The notes below the pieces were generated by a model. That model ran no database searches. It saw only the letters and a program-made list of their open reading frames with translations, and was not told where the DNA came from. Below, in pieces: positions 1 to 8,032 of a stretch of DNA of 31,664 nucleotides. Within the stretch, counting starts at the first letter, position 1. Each line of letters starts with the position of its first letter. The translations under genes were made by a program, and so were the position numbers. Origin of the DNA: Spirochaetales bacterium UBA6872 (GTDB lineage: Bacteria; Spirochaetota; Spirochaetia; Sphaerochaetales; Sphaerochaetaceae); the NCBI GenBank assembly GCA_002452215.1, contig DKCO01000024.1, positions 1 through 31,664 on the forward strand, in the 5' to 3' direction.

Positions 1-1041
1 TTTATGACGTTTACTATAAAAGAACAAATTGTGGATGCTGGGGTGTATTATGTCCTGCTTGATGAGGTGCAACTTCTCTCTGAATTTGTGGCTGTTCTCA
101 ATAGTCTTATACGCATGGAAAATGTTGACGTATATGTGACTGGTAGCAATGCTAAGTTTCTTTCCAAGGATGTCATAACAGAGTTTCGTGGTCGAGGGGA
201 TGAGATTCATATGTTTCCTCTTAGTTTTTCAGAATTCATGTCAGTATATTCTGGTCCGAAGCATGATGGATGGGATGAATATATGCTTTATGGTGGACTT
301 CCGATTATCCTGAACATTGAAGAACCTGAAGAAAAGATTCTTTTTTTAAAATCTCTTTTTGAGGAAACTTATATTTCAGATATTGCAGGAAGGCATAAGA
401 TTCGCAAACGTGCTGAACTGGATGACCTATTGAATATCCTTTCCTCTTCTATTGGTTCCCTTACTAACCCCAATAAGCTTTCAGCTACTTTCAAAAGCAT
501 AAAGAAAAAGACGATTAGCAATGCGACAATTGCTAGATATATAGAGTATCTTAGTGATTCTTTCTTAATTGACAGTGCTGTAAGGTATGATATCAAAGGG
601 AAAAAGTATATTGGAACACCTGTTAAATATTATTTCACCGATATGGGGCTTCGCAATGCACGCCTGAATTTCCGCCAACTAGAGGAAACTCATACGATGG
701 AAAATCTCATTTTCAACGAACTAAAAATCAGAGGTTTTAATGTAGATGTGGGAATTGTGGTAGTCAATAGCACTGATGCCGATGGCAGTAGTATTCGTAA
801 ACAACATAAAATAGATTTTGTATGCAATAAAGGCTATAAACGATATTACATTCAATCAGCTTATGCTATTGCGAATCAAGCAAAAATGGAACAAGAGCAG
901 CGATCTTTGATGATGATTCATGATGGATTCAAGAAAATCATTATCACTAAGGATACGCCAGCGCCATATTATAATGATAGCGGCGTCCTGATTATGAATG
1001 TCTTCGATTTTATGTTAAATCCCAATAGCTTGGAAATATAA
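1..1041 (+). CDS. DUF4143-type AAA ATPase, 5' part outside window
   Basis: C-terminal about 345 residues of an ATPase of the AAA_14/DUF4143 family. The reading frame is open to the first base, so the true start lies upstream and the Walker A motif is missing. A Walker B motif (LLDEVQ) is near the visible N-terminus, followed by TGSN and TEFRGRGDEI sensor-like segments, then the DUF4143 half with DMGLRNARLNFRQ and MENLIFNEL and a nuclease-like end (KIDFV). The full-length relative at 24373-25647 (minus) shares the same motifs and is 424 residues, so roughly the first 80 residues are missing here. The biological role of this family is not established. Base composition is like its neighbours, unlike the second copy. 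Confident of family, not of function. Confidence 0.85.
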   Translation, partial: FMTFTIKEQIVDAGVYYVLLDEVQLLSEFVAVLNSLIRMENVDVYVTGSNAKFLSKDVITEFRGRGDEIHMFPLSFSEFMSVYSGPKHDGWDEYMLYGGLPIILNIEEPEEKILFLKSLFEETYISDIAGRHKIRKRAELDDLLNILSSSIGSLTNPNKLSATFKSIKKKTISNATIARYIEYLSDSFLIDSAVRYDIKGKKYIGTPVKYYFTDMGLRNARLNFRQLEETHTMENLIFNELKIRGFNVDVGIVVVNSTDADGSSIRKQHKIDFVCNKGYKRYYIQSAYAIANQAKMEQEQRSLMMIHDGFKKIIITKDTPAPYYNDSGVLIMNVFDFMLNPNSLEI

Positions 1042-1065
1042 GAGGTGAGGATACTAGGACTATCA

Positions 1066-1102
1066 TAAGAAAAGAAACGGCATAGCTACAATAACTATGC
1101 CG
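1066..1102 (-). terminator. Intrinsic terminator of the oadGAB operon
   Basis: Perfect 8-bp stem CGGCATAG/CTATGCCG (1078-1085 with 1095-1102) and a 9-nt loop. On the minus strand it is followed by a T-rich run (TTTCTTTTCT). It lies 44 bases beyond the oadB stop codon, the expected place for the operon end. It could also end the plus-strand ATPase gene, but the U-tract is on the minus side. Confidence 0.8.
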
Positions 1103-1145
1103 AATCTAAGATGAACCGCAAAAGCGCTTTATTGCGATTTTTCGA

Positions 1146-2339
1146 TTAAACGAAAGCAGCCATCATGGATGGAACGACTGACAACAGTACTCCAGCGGCT
1201 ACAGCTGAACCGATAACACCTGATACATTTGGACCCATTGCGTGCATCAGAAGGAAGTTCTGAGGATCAGCTTTCTGACCTTCTTTTGATGAAACACGAG
1301 CTGCCATTGGAACAGCAGAAACTCCAGCAGAACCAATAAGTGGGTTGATAGGCGATTTTGAAAGTTTGTTCATAAGCTTTGCAAGAAGAACACCACCTGC
1401 TGTGCCAACGCCAAATGCAATCATTCCTAGCAAGAGAATTCCAAGAGTCTCAAGGTTAAGGAACTTCGATGCAGCCATCTTCGAGCCAACAGAGAGGCCA
1501 AGGAAGATTGTGACTGTGTTCATTAGTGCATTTTGCATAGTGTCAGAGAGTCTGTTGATGACTCCGCATTCCTTTGCAAGATTTCCAAACATCAAAGCGC
1601 CAATAAGAGGAGCTGCAGATGGCAAAAGAATTGCGCACATTGTCAAAACCAAGAGAGGGAAGACAATCTTCTCAAGCTTTGAAACAGGTCTCAATTGCTC
1701 CATTTTGATCTTTCTTTCTGATTCTGTTGTTAATGCTCTCATGATAGGTGGCTGGATAATTGGAACCAGTGCCATATAAGAGTATGCAGCAACAGCAATA
1801 GAGCCAAGATACTCAGGAGCCAAACGTGATGTTACATAGATTGCTGTAGGACCATCAGCACCACCGATGATTCCGATAGAGCCAGCAACAAACAAATTGA
1901 AGTTGATTCCAGGAATATAAGAAAGAAGCAATGCTCCAATCAAAGCTGTAAAGATACCAAGCTGAGCTGCGGCACCCAAGAGAAGAGTCTTTGGGTTAGC
2001 AATAAGCGGTCCGAAGTCTGTCATTGCACCGACACCCATGAATATAAGGATAGGGAATAGTCCTGACTCGATTCCTGCATCATATAGAAGCTTGATAAAT
2101 CCTGCATCTGGGTATGATCCCTCAGCAATTCCTGCTCCAGGGATATTGGAAAGAACGCATCCCATTGCAATTGGAATGAGCAAAAGAGGTTCAAAACCTT
2201 TCTTGATTCCAAGGTACAAAAGCAAGAATCCGACAAGGATCATAACAGCGTTGCCCCAGCCTCCTGGAGCAAGAAATCCAATCAAACCTGTAGATGCCCA
2301 CAGGTTTTTAAGTCCTTCTAAAAGAATAGTACCCATCAT
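1146..2339 (-). CDS. oadB: Na+-transporting decarboxylase beta subunit (OadB type)
   Basis: Integral membrane subunit of a sodium-pumping biotin-dependent decarboxylase. It decarboxylates the carboxybiotin presented by the alpha subunit and couples this to Na+ export. About 397 residues, in the family's usual size range, with many hydrophobic segments. Diagnostic motifs are MGVGAMTDFGPLIANP (about 101-116) and IIGGADGPTAIY (about 157-168), whose Asp corresponds to the Na+-binding Asp known in Klebsiella OadB. Two adjacent ATGs are possible; the AAGGAG Shine-Dalgarno is better spaced for the second (2336). It is the last gene of oadG-oadA-oadB and lies only a few bases after oadA. The family also includes methylmalonyl-CoA and glutaconyl-CoA decarboxylase beta subunits, so the substrate is set by the alpha subunit. 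Confidence 0.95.
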   Translation of the reverse strand: MMGTILLEGLKNLWASTGLIGFLAPGGWGNAVMILVGFLLLYLGIKKGFEPLLLIPIAMGCVLSNIPGAGIAEGSYPDAGFIKLLYDAGIESGLFPILIFMGVGAMTDFGPLIANPKTLLLGAAAQLGIFTALIGALLLSYIPGINFNLFVAGSIGIIGGADGPTAIYVTSRLAPEYLGSIAVAAYSYMALVPIIQPPIMRALTTESERKIKMEQLRPVSKLEKIVFPLLVLTMCAILLPSAAPLIGALMFGNLAKECGVINRLSDTMQNALMNTVTIFLGLSVGSKMAASKFLNLETLGILLLGMIAFGVGTAGGVLLAKLMNKLSKSPINPLIGSAGVSAVPMAARVSSKEGQKADPQNFLLMHAMGPNVSGVIGSAVAAGVLLSVVPSMMAAFV

Positions 2340-2346
2340 GATCTCC

Positions 2347-4461
2347 TTAAGCGATAGTCATCAAAGTGTCGCCAGCTTGAAGCTGATCGCCTTGGTTGAC
2401 GCAAATTGCTGTGACTGTGCCGGAGCATGGAGAGAAGATTTCATTCTCCATCTTCATTGCTTCCATTACCATAAGTACCTGATTTTCTTCTACATGATCG
2501 CCGACTTTGACATTGAACTTTAGAGCAAGTCCTGGCATTGGAGCCTTAACCTCTTGTCCGCCTGCTGGTGCTGTTGCTTTGCTAGGAGCTGGAGCCGCCT
2601 CTGCTGGAGCTGGCTTTGTCTCTACTTGTGGAGCTGCTTCTTTGACAACGCCACCGATAGTCATCAAAGTGTCGCCTGCTTGAAGTTGCTGTCCTTGAGA
2701 TACAGGGATTGATGAGATAACACCATCGCATGGAGCGTAGATTTCATTTTCCATCTTCATAGCTTCCATGACCATCACAACATCGTCTTTCTTTACTGTA
2801 TCGCCGACTTTTACATTCAATCTGAGAACCAAGCCTGGCATTGGAGCCTTGATCTCTTCAGATCCTGTTACAACAGTCTTTGCACTTGGAGCGGCAGATG
2901 TTACTTTGATTCCATCTGTTACATTAAGAGGATATGAAACGCCGTTTACAATAGCATTGTTTCCATCAATCTTTACGCCATATGATGTGCCATTGATTGC
3001 AATCGTATACTCATGCTTTGGATTCTTCTCCGATGTCTTTGCCCCTTGCATCTGGCTCTTGAGTCTTACGCCATTTACTTTTGCTTTTCCTGTCAAGAAG
3101 AGTATTCCCTTTTCCTTGCATGCTCCTGCAATGAAGATGTTCTCATCAGTAATTGGCAAGTTTGCATCCTCAAGCATCTTCATAGCTGCAGCAACGCCCT
3201 TCTTTGGATCTCTGTCATTGATGTCTACGACTTTCTCAGTTGTTGGCTCAAGTCCCATCTGAGCAGATGCGAGCTTTACAACCTCTGGATCTGGTGCAAC
3301 TGGAGTCTTTCCAAAGTAGCCAAGGACCATTTTTCCATAGCCTTCAGCAAACTTCTTCCATGGTCCAAACATTACATTGTTGAATGCTTGCTGGAAGTAG
3401 AACTGTGAAACAGGTGTAACAGATGTTCCGAAGCCACCTTTTGCAACTGTCTCGCCCATAGCTTCAACGATAAGAGGATACTTGTCCATAAGTCCATTGT
3501 CTCTGAGCATTTGAGTGTTTGCTGTAAGAGCTCCACCGGGGAGAGGGAAGAATGGGATGTTTGGGTTTACCATTGTTGCCTCTGGAGGTAGGAAATAGTC
3601 TTTCATGCAATCTTCGAATACTTCTTCAGCTTTCTTGATCTTCTGGATATCGACATCAAGAGTGTAGTCTGTTCCTCTAAGAGCATGCCACATTGTGATA
3701 ATGTCTGGTTGGCAAGTACCGCCTGAGCATGGTGACATCGAGAGATCAATCTGTGTGGCACCAGCTTCGATTGCATTCATGTACTGATCTACAGATACAC
3801 CAGCTGTCTCATGTGAGTGGAACACGATTGGCATATCAGGGCCAAGAAGCTTTCTTGCTCTCTTGATTGTCTCATATACTGTGTGTGGAGTAGATGTTCC
3901 AGATGCATCCTTGAAGCAAACTGAGTCAAAAGGAATTCCCGCATCAAGAATCTGCTTGAGTATCTTCTCGTAGAAATCAGGATCATGTGCTCCTGTTACT
4001 CCCTCTGGAAGAGACATCATTGTAACTGTTACTTCATGCTTAAGGCCAGCATCATGGATTGCTTTTCCTGAGTCGATCAAGTTGTTTACATCATTGAGTG
4101 CATCGAAGTTTCTGATAGTTGTCATTCCATGCTTTTTGAAAAGCTTTGCATGGAGCTTGATCATATCTCTTGGCTGGGAGTCAAGACCAACTACATTAAC
4201 GCCTCTTGCAAGTGTTTGCAAATTAGCATCTGGTCCAGCAACTTGCCTGAACTCATCCATCATTGCGAATGCATCTTCATTTGTATAGAAATAAAGAGCT
4301 TGGAATCTTGCACCGCCACCTGCTTCGAAATGTGTGATTCCTGCTTCTCTTGCAGCAGCGACAGCAGGCATAAAGTCCTTTGTGAAGACTCTTGCGCCAT
4401 ATACAGACTGGAATCCATCTCGGAATGCCGTACACATAAAATTGATTTTTTTCTTGCTCAT
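2347..4461 (-). CDS. oadA: Oxaloacetate decarboxylase-like alpha subunit with two tandem biotinyl domains
   Basis: Carboxyltransferase/biotin carrier subunit, 704 residues, against about 590 for ordinary OadA. The N-terminal TIM-barrel domain (about 5-290) has the metal and carbamyl-lysine site: RDGFQ (D15), VCFKDASG (K184), HSHETAG (H215, H217) and GGTCQP. A PYC_OADA conserved domain follows (to about 465). Then come two biotinyl domains, each with an EAMKMEN motif: biotinyl lysines K569 and K670, 101 residues apart, joined by an Ala/Pro-rich linker (about 607-635). The usual ESWGGATFD segment of classical OadA reads EAGGGARFQ here, so this is a divergent branch and oxaloacetate as substrate is inferred. 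It lies between oadG and oadB and is probably co-transcribed with them. The complex would turn decarboxylation energy into a Na+ gradient. Confidence 0.93.
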   Translation of the reverse strand: MSKKKINFMCTAFRDGFQSVYGARVFTKDFMPAVAAAREAGITHFEAGGGARFQALYFYTNEDAFAMMDEFRQVAGPDANLQTLARGVNVVGLDSQPRDMIKLHAKLFKKHGMTTIRNFDALNDVNNLIDSGKAIHDAGLKHEVTVTMMSLPEGVTGAHDPDFYEKILKQILDAGIPFDSVCFKDASGTSTPHTVYETIKRARKLLGPDMPIVFHSHETAGVSVDQYMNAIEAGATQIDLSMSPCSGGTCQPDIITMWHALRGTDYTLDVDIQKIKKAEEVFEDCMKDYFLPPEATMVNPNIPFFPLPGGALTANTQMLRDNGLMDKYPLIVEAMGETVAKGGFGTSVTPVSQFYFQQAFNNVMFGPWKKFAEGYGKMVLGYFGKTPVAPDPEVVKLASAQMGLEPTTEKVVDINDRDPKKGVAAAMKMLEDANLPITDENIFIAGACKEKGILFLTGKAKVNGVRLKSQMQGAKTSEKNPKHEYTIAINGTSYGVKIDGNNAIVNGVSYPLNVTDGIKVTSAAPSAKTVVTGSEEIKAPMPGLVLRLNVKVGDTVKKDDVVMVMEAMKMENEIYAPCDGVISSIPVSQGQQLQAGDTLMTIGGVVKEAAPQVETKPAPAEAAPAPSKATAPAGGQEVKAPMPGLALKFNVKVGDHVEENQVLMVMEAMKMENEIFSPCSGTVTAICVNQGDQLQAGDTLMTIA

Positions 4462-4475
4462 ATTTATTACCTTAA

Positions 4476-4754
4476 TTAATTTTTGTCTTTATCATAGGCA
4501 GCGACAATTGCGGCTGCTAAAGCTGCATCGTTTGTGGATTTAGCCACTGGTGCAGATTGTTTTGCTTTTGGTTGTGATGAAACAGATTCCTTTCCACCAA
4601 CCTTGCAACAAATTTTGCTCATAAGTTTTGTCGCATAGATCAATAAAACCAGGAAAAGGAATACTGTGGCCATGCCAAGAACCATAAGAACGACGCCGTC
4701 AACAAGCTGTGCGTTCAAGGTTGTCTTGTCCATGTTTTCTAGTAATGCCAACAT
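4476..4754 (-). CDS. oadG: OadG-type gamma subunit of Na+-pumping decarboxylase
   Basis: Small membrane anchor of 92 residues. It has one membrane segment (about residues 21-44, VVLMVLGMATVFLFLVLLIY) followed by a charged, Ala-rich cytoplasmic tail ending ALAAAIVAAYDKDKN, the usual OadG architecture. In known complexes gamma holds alpha and beta together. It is the first gene of the operon, 14 bases before oadA, with a GGAG-type ribosome site (AGGAGATAAATCT before the ATG). Sequence conservation in this family is low; the assignment rests on size, topology and position. Confidence 0.88.
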   Translation of the reverse strand: MLALLENMDKTTLNAQLVDGVVLMVLGMATVFLFLVLLIYATKLMSKICCKVGGKESVSSQPKAKQSAPVAKSTNDAALAAAIVAAYDKDKN

Positions 4755-4794
4755 AGATTTATCTCCTATTTTTAAAATTTTCCATTCAATTTCT

Positions 4795-4824
4795 ACTATA
4801 CCAAAATCAAGAAAGGAGATTCAA
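4795..4824 (-). promoter_or_regulatory. Predicted sigma-70-type promoter of oadGAB
   Basis: On the minus strand, TTGAAT (4819-4824), an 18-nt spacer and TATAGT (4795-4800), placing transcription start about 35 nt upstream of the oadG ATG. Motif match only. Confidence 0.5.
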
Positions 4825-4951
4825 CATATATAATGATTTAGGTTCTGGAAATAATGGGTTAATTTTCCATTATTTAAGCATTTCCAAGCAGATGAAGATA
4901 TGCTTTATATGTATTTTTTGTGGTGCACTTCTGTTTTCACTCCACATAGCT

Positions 4952-4980
4952 TTGATAATCGAGAGGATGGATATTATACT
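4952..4980 (+). promoter_or_regulatory. Predicted promoter of the mrp-NUDIX-SIMPL operon
   Basis: TTGATA (4952-4957), a 17-nt spacer and TATACT (4975-4980). It lies 43 bases before the chosen mrp start and inside the possible 5' extension of that reading frame, which argues against the longer start at 4892. Confidence 0.55.
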
Positions 4981-5023
4981 TAGTTTGGGAGTTGGTGCCC
5001 AATTAATGGAAGTGGAGTGTGTT

Positions 5024-5944
5024 ATGGCTTCAAATAGTAATGATGATTTTGAGAAACAAAACAGCCGGATAAGAGAAAGAATGGACAAAATCGGCAGGAA
5101 GATAATGATCCTTTCTGGAAAAGGTGGTGTCGGAAAGACAACAGTTACTGTGAATCTTGCAAATGCTCTTGTCGATATGGGATGCACAGTTGGTGTGTTG
5201 GATGTTGATATACATGGGCCTAATGTTGCGAAGATGTTTGGCGTGGAAGGAGCAGAGCTTGGTTCGCCTGATGGTGTCACTATGATTCCAATTGAACCAA
5301 GAAAAGGATTGAAAGTGATGAGCCTTTCTTTTGCTCTTGACGATCCATCGTCTCCGATTATCTGGCGTGGCTCAATGAAGATGAGTGCAATACGACAGTT
5401 TCTGTCAGATGTCGATTGGGGAACTCTGGACTACCTTTTGATCGATACTCCACCCGGAACAGGAGATGAGCAACTGACTGTCATACAAGCAATCCCAGAG
5501 TTGACAGGAGCAATCATAGTCACGACACCTCAAGATGTAGCTGTGTTGGATTCAAGACGCTCTGTTGAGTTTGCGAGAAAGTGCGGAGTCGCGATTATCG
5601 GAGTTGTCGAGAATATGTCTGGGCTTAAATGTCCTCATTGCGGAGAAGAGATTCCTATTTTTGGAAAAGGTGGCGGTGAAAAGATGTGCTCCCAGATGCA
5701 TGTTCCTTTCTTGGGCTCTGTTCCAATGGAGATTGATTTGTGCAAAGCAGAGGATGAAGGAAAAGACTGGATAGATGAGCCAGGCGCGCATCCGTCAGCA
5801 ACTGCTTTGAAAGAGATTGCAAACCAGATCAATAATGGTACAGCTTGTTCAACATCTCGAGATACATCTTATCTTGGTACATCTTTTTGCACTCCATCAG
5901 CATGTGCTAGCTGTTCATCCAAGTGCTCATCAAGAAAGGGGTAG
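5024..5944 (+). CDS. mrp: Mrp/ApbC-type P-loop ATPase, Fe-S carrier, with Cys-rich tail
   Basis: Cytoplasmic Fe-S cluster carrier or scaffold of the Mrp/NBP35 family, 306 residues from ATG 5024. That start has GGAG at 5014-5017 and a good promoter upstream; an in-frame ATG at 4892 has no ribosome site. The deviant Walker A is SGKGGVGKTT (31-40), with DVDIHGPN (60-67), DTPPGTGDEQ (141-150) and the cluster-binding CPHC (C203, C206) before GEEIPIFGKGGG. After the normal end of the fold comes a Ser/Cys-rich tail with C275 and then C289-x4-C294-x2-C297-x3-C301, not usual in bacterial Mrp and possibly an extra metal or cluster site. First gene of a probable operon with a NUDIX hydrolase and a SIMPL lipoprotein. 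Confidence 0.92.
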   Translation: MASNSNDDFEKQNSRIRERMDKIGRKIMILSGKGGVGKTTVTVNLANALVDMGCTVGVLDVDIHGPNVAKMFGVEGAELGSPDGVTMIPIEPRKGLKVMSLSFALDDPSSPIIWRGSMKMSAIRQFLSDVDWGTLDYLLIDTPPGTGDEQLTVIQAIPELTGAIIVTTPQDVAVLDSRRSVEFARKCGVAIIGVVENMSGLKCPHCGEEIPIFGKGGGEKMCSQMHVPFLGSVPMEIDLCKAEDEGKDWIDEPGAHPSATALKEIANQINNGTACSTSRDTSYLGTSFCTPSACASCSSKCSSRKG

Positions 5945-5946
5945 TC

Positions 5947-6531
5947 ATGTCAATTAAGGATCTAGAGTGGAAGACAGGAAAGAAAGAAGAGTTATGCAAA
6001 TGTGCGCTTTTCGATCTTGTCAGTGTAGAAAGGTTCTCTACAGATGGGCGAAAGGGGAATTTCGTAGAGGTAGATAGCAAGGATTGGATTGTCGCTATAC
6101 CTTGGTTCCGAAACAAAGATGGAGTGCCATACTTTGTAATGGAAGAACAATTCAGACATGGCTCAGCAACTGTGACAAGAGAGTTCCCTGCAGGACTCGT
6201 CGAAAGAGGTGAGGAGGCTTTGGGTGCTGCGAAAAGAGAACTTCTTGAAGAGACTGGTCTTGAGGGCGATTTCTCGCTTTTGGGCAATGTGAACCCAAAC
6301 AGTGCATTTATGGCAAATAGGCAATCATTCTTTTTTGTAGAGAATCTAAGGAAAGTAAAAGGACAATCGCTTGATGAGAATGAGCAAATAGATGTTGTTG
6401 AAGTTCCAGTAGCAGAGGCAGTGCGTGATATGGGTACGGGACTCTATGACAATGGAATCATGATGATGGCTCTAGGTTTTTTCTTGCGACTTGCAGAAAA
6501 GAGACCTGAGCTAAGAGAGGTTACAAAATGA
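5947..6531 (+). CDS. NUDIX hydrolase
   Basis: 194-residue hydrolase of nucleoside diphosphates linked to another moiety (ADP-ribose pyrophosphatase-like). A complete NUDIX box G-x5-E-x7-RE-L-x-EE-x-G-L is at residues 83-105 (G83; REL and EE visible in AKRELLEETGL), preceded by EEQFRHGSATVTREFPAG, which fits the ADP-ribose/NDP-sugar subgroup. ATG 5947 was chosen because AAGGGG (about 5936-5941) is well spaced; an in-frame ATG at 5923 would overlap mrp and has no clear ribosome site. It begins two bases after the mrp stop, and its stop overlaps the next start (ATGA), so it is translationally coupled. Exact substrate unknown. Confidence 0.9.
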   Translation: MSIKDLEWKTGKKEELCKCALFDLVSVERFSTDGRKGNFVEVDSKDWIVAIPWFRNKDGVPYFVMEEQFRHGSATVTREFPAGLVERGEEALGAAKRELLEETGLEGDFSLLGNVNPNSAFMANRQSFFFVENLRKVKGQSLDENEQIDVVEVPVAEAVRDMGTGLYDNGIMMMALGFFLRLAEKRPELREVTK

Positions 6532-7238
6532 AGAAGGTGTTTTACCTGTCATTGGCTATTCTTGTATTGTTTGCGTCTATTTCATGCGCATCGACAAAAA
6601 ATAGTTTGCCAACGGTTTCAGTAACAGCAAATGCTGAATTGAAAGTTGAGCCTGATGTTGCTTTTTTCTCTGTTACAGCTGAGTCTGTGGAAAACACCAC
6701 CGATCAAGCTCGAGCAAAGACTAGCCAGATGGTAAACCAAGCTATAGATATTCTGGCTTCTGACTTTGGTATAAGTAAGGATGATATAAAAACAGACTAC
6801 ATCAATGTTGGTCCTTCATATATCTGGAAAGACAATGAAAGAGTGCAAGAAGGGCAAAGAGCTGTCCAATCTGTAGAGGTAACGCTCAGAAATATCGATA
6901 TCTATGGAAATGTCTTCGAATCGCTTTCGAAAATCGATGGAATATCTGTGTCGAATGCAACTCTTGATAAGCTAGATAAAACAGATGATCTGGATGAAGT
7001 AAGACGCTTGGCGATAAAGGCTGCTTTTGATAAAGCAACAGCATATGCAGAGGCATCTGGAATGAATATCTCTGGTGTTCTCTCTATAAGCGATGGTTCG
7101 AATGTCTCTTATTCATATCCTAACTTGATGATGGCCAAAGCCTCGTCTTATGATGGCGTAGAGTCCTCTACAGCTTATTATGCTGGTGATATATCAATCT
7201 CCGATAGTGTATCTGTGGTCTACCAGATGACGAAATAG
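6528..7238 (+). CDS. SIMPL-domain (DUF541) lipoprotein
   Basis: 236 residues. The N-terminal signal MKKVFYLSLAILVLFASISC gives a spirochaete-type relaxed lipobox with Cys20, so the protein is probably lipid-anchored at the inner or outer membrane. The rest matches the SIMPL/DUF541 (YggE-like) fold: VSVTANAELKVEPDVAFFSV near the start of the mature region, a middle DDIKTDYINVGPSY, and the end ISISDSVSVVYQM. Members are periplasmic oligomeric proteins linked loosely to oxidative or envelope stress; no catalytic role is known. Ribosome site GAGAGG 6515-6520. The start overlaps the NUDIX stop, and a terminator follows at 7255. Confidence 0.88.
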   Translation: MKKVFYLSLAILVLFASISCASTKNSLPTVSVTANAELKVEPDVAFFSVTAESVENTTDQARAKTSQMVNQAIDILASDFGISKDDIKTDYINVGPSYIWKDNERVQEGQRAVQSVEVTLRNIDIYGNVFESLSKIDGISVSNATLDKLDKTDDLDEVRRLAIKAAFDKATAYAEASGMNISGVLSISDGSNVSYSYPNLMMAKASSYDGVESSTAYYAGDISISDSVSVVYQMTK

Positions 7239-7254
7239 GTTTTTATGTTTTGAT

Positions 7255-7295
7255 CCATGCCGGTATTTGACTATACCATGGCATGGAATTTTTTT
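7255..7295 (+). terminator. Intrinsic terminator after the mrp operon
   Basis: CCATGCC (7255-7261) pairs with GGCATGG (7280-7286); GGTA/TACC extend the stem across a 2-nt bulge, and AATTTTTTT follows (7287-7295). It covers the upstream ATG at 7283, which supports the later start of the next gene. Confidence 0.85.
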
Positions 7296-7306
7296 ATCAT
7301 AAGGCC

Positions 7307-8032
7307 ATGAGTGTTTTATATCTTCTAGGTGATTCAACTTGTGCGATAAAAAGAGAAGATGCACGCCCAGAGACGGGTTGGGGCGAGGAATTTCAATCTT
7401 ATGTCAAAGATGGATGGATTGTTGATAATAGGGCTATCAATGGGCGCTCTACGAAGTCCTTTATTGACGAAGGGAATTTTGATTCGATTTTGGAAGTTGC
7501 CGACTTTGGCGATAGCGCGATAATCCAATTCGGTCACAATGATTCAAAGCTCGATAAAGAAAGACACACGGATCCTTTTGGCAGTTATGTCAGCAATCTT
7601 GATTATATGGCTGATAAGTTGAAAGCAAAGGGTGTTTCTGTATATTTTGCAACTTCTATCGCACGAAGACAGTTTGACGAAAGAGGCGTGATCAAGCAAA
7701 CACATGGAGAGTATCCTTTTGCGATGCACTATGCTGCGTTCAAAAGCTCTGTGCCATGCATAGATATGACTACAACTACAATGGTTGAACTTCAAAAACT
7801 CGGAGATGAAGAGAGTAAGAAGTATTTCATGAATCTAGAGAAGGGAATCTATCCAAATTATCCCGATGGCAAGCTTGACAACACACACCTGACGCCCAAA
7901 GGCGCCAAGTGGATAGCAAGATTGGTTGCAAGAGAACTCTCTCTTTTGTCAATTAGGCCGGAGTTTTTGAGATCTGATATCTCTTACGACAGACATTTTG
8001 AAGATGTTGCAAAACTCGAGCTTGCAGATTAG
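7307..8032 (+). CDS. SGNH/GDSL hydrolase, rhamnogalacturonan acetylesterase-like
   Basis: 241 residues from ATG 7307. An ATG at 7283 falls inside a terminator hairpin and is unlikely. Block I is LLGDSTCA with nucleophile Ser10, block III is QFGHNDSK, and the catalytic Asp/His pair is in DNTHLTPKGA near residue 200, the RhgT/rhamnogalacturonan acetylesterase arrangement. There is no signal peptide, so it acts in the cytoplasm, presumably deacetylating imported plant or host glycan fragments. The ribosome site is weak (AAGG only two bases before the ATG). It is convergent with adenine deaminase, and the two stop codons overlap. Substrate is inferred from the family. Confidence 0.85.
   Translation: MSVLYLLGDSTCAIKREDARPETGWGEEFQSYVKDGWIVDNRAINGRSTKSFIDEGNFDSILEVADFGDSAIIQFGHNDSKLDKERHTDPFGSYVSNLDYMADKLKAKGVSVYFATSIARRQFDERGVIKQTHGEYPFAMHYAAFKSSVPCIDMTTTTMVELQKLGDEESKKYFMNLEKGIYPNYPDGKLDNTHLTPKGAKWIARLVARELSLLSIRPEFLRSDISYDRHFEDVAKLELAD

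Noticed and set aside
2768..3408. Long plus-strand open frames opposite oadA.
   Set aside because: They are antisense shadows of a strongly conserved gene, with no ribosome sites or family likeness.
4892..5023. A 44-codon N-terminal extension of Mrp with a hydrophobic stretch.
   Set aside because: No ribosome site at 4892, and a good promoter (4952-4980) lies inside it; GGAG supports ATG 5024.
7283..7306. Earlier start for the SGNH hydrolase.
   Set aside because: The ATG is part of a terminator hairpin; the LYLLGDST block begins immediately after ATG 7307.
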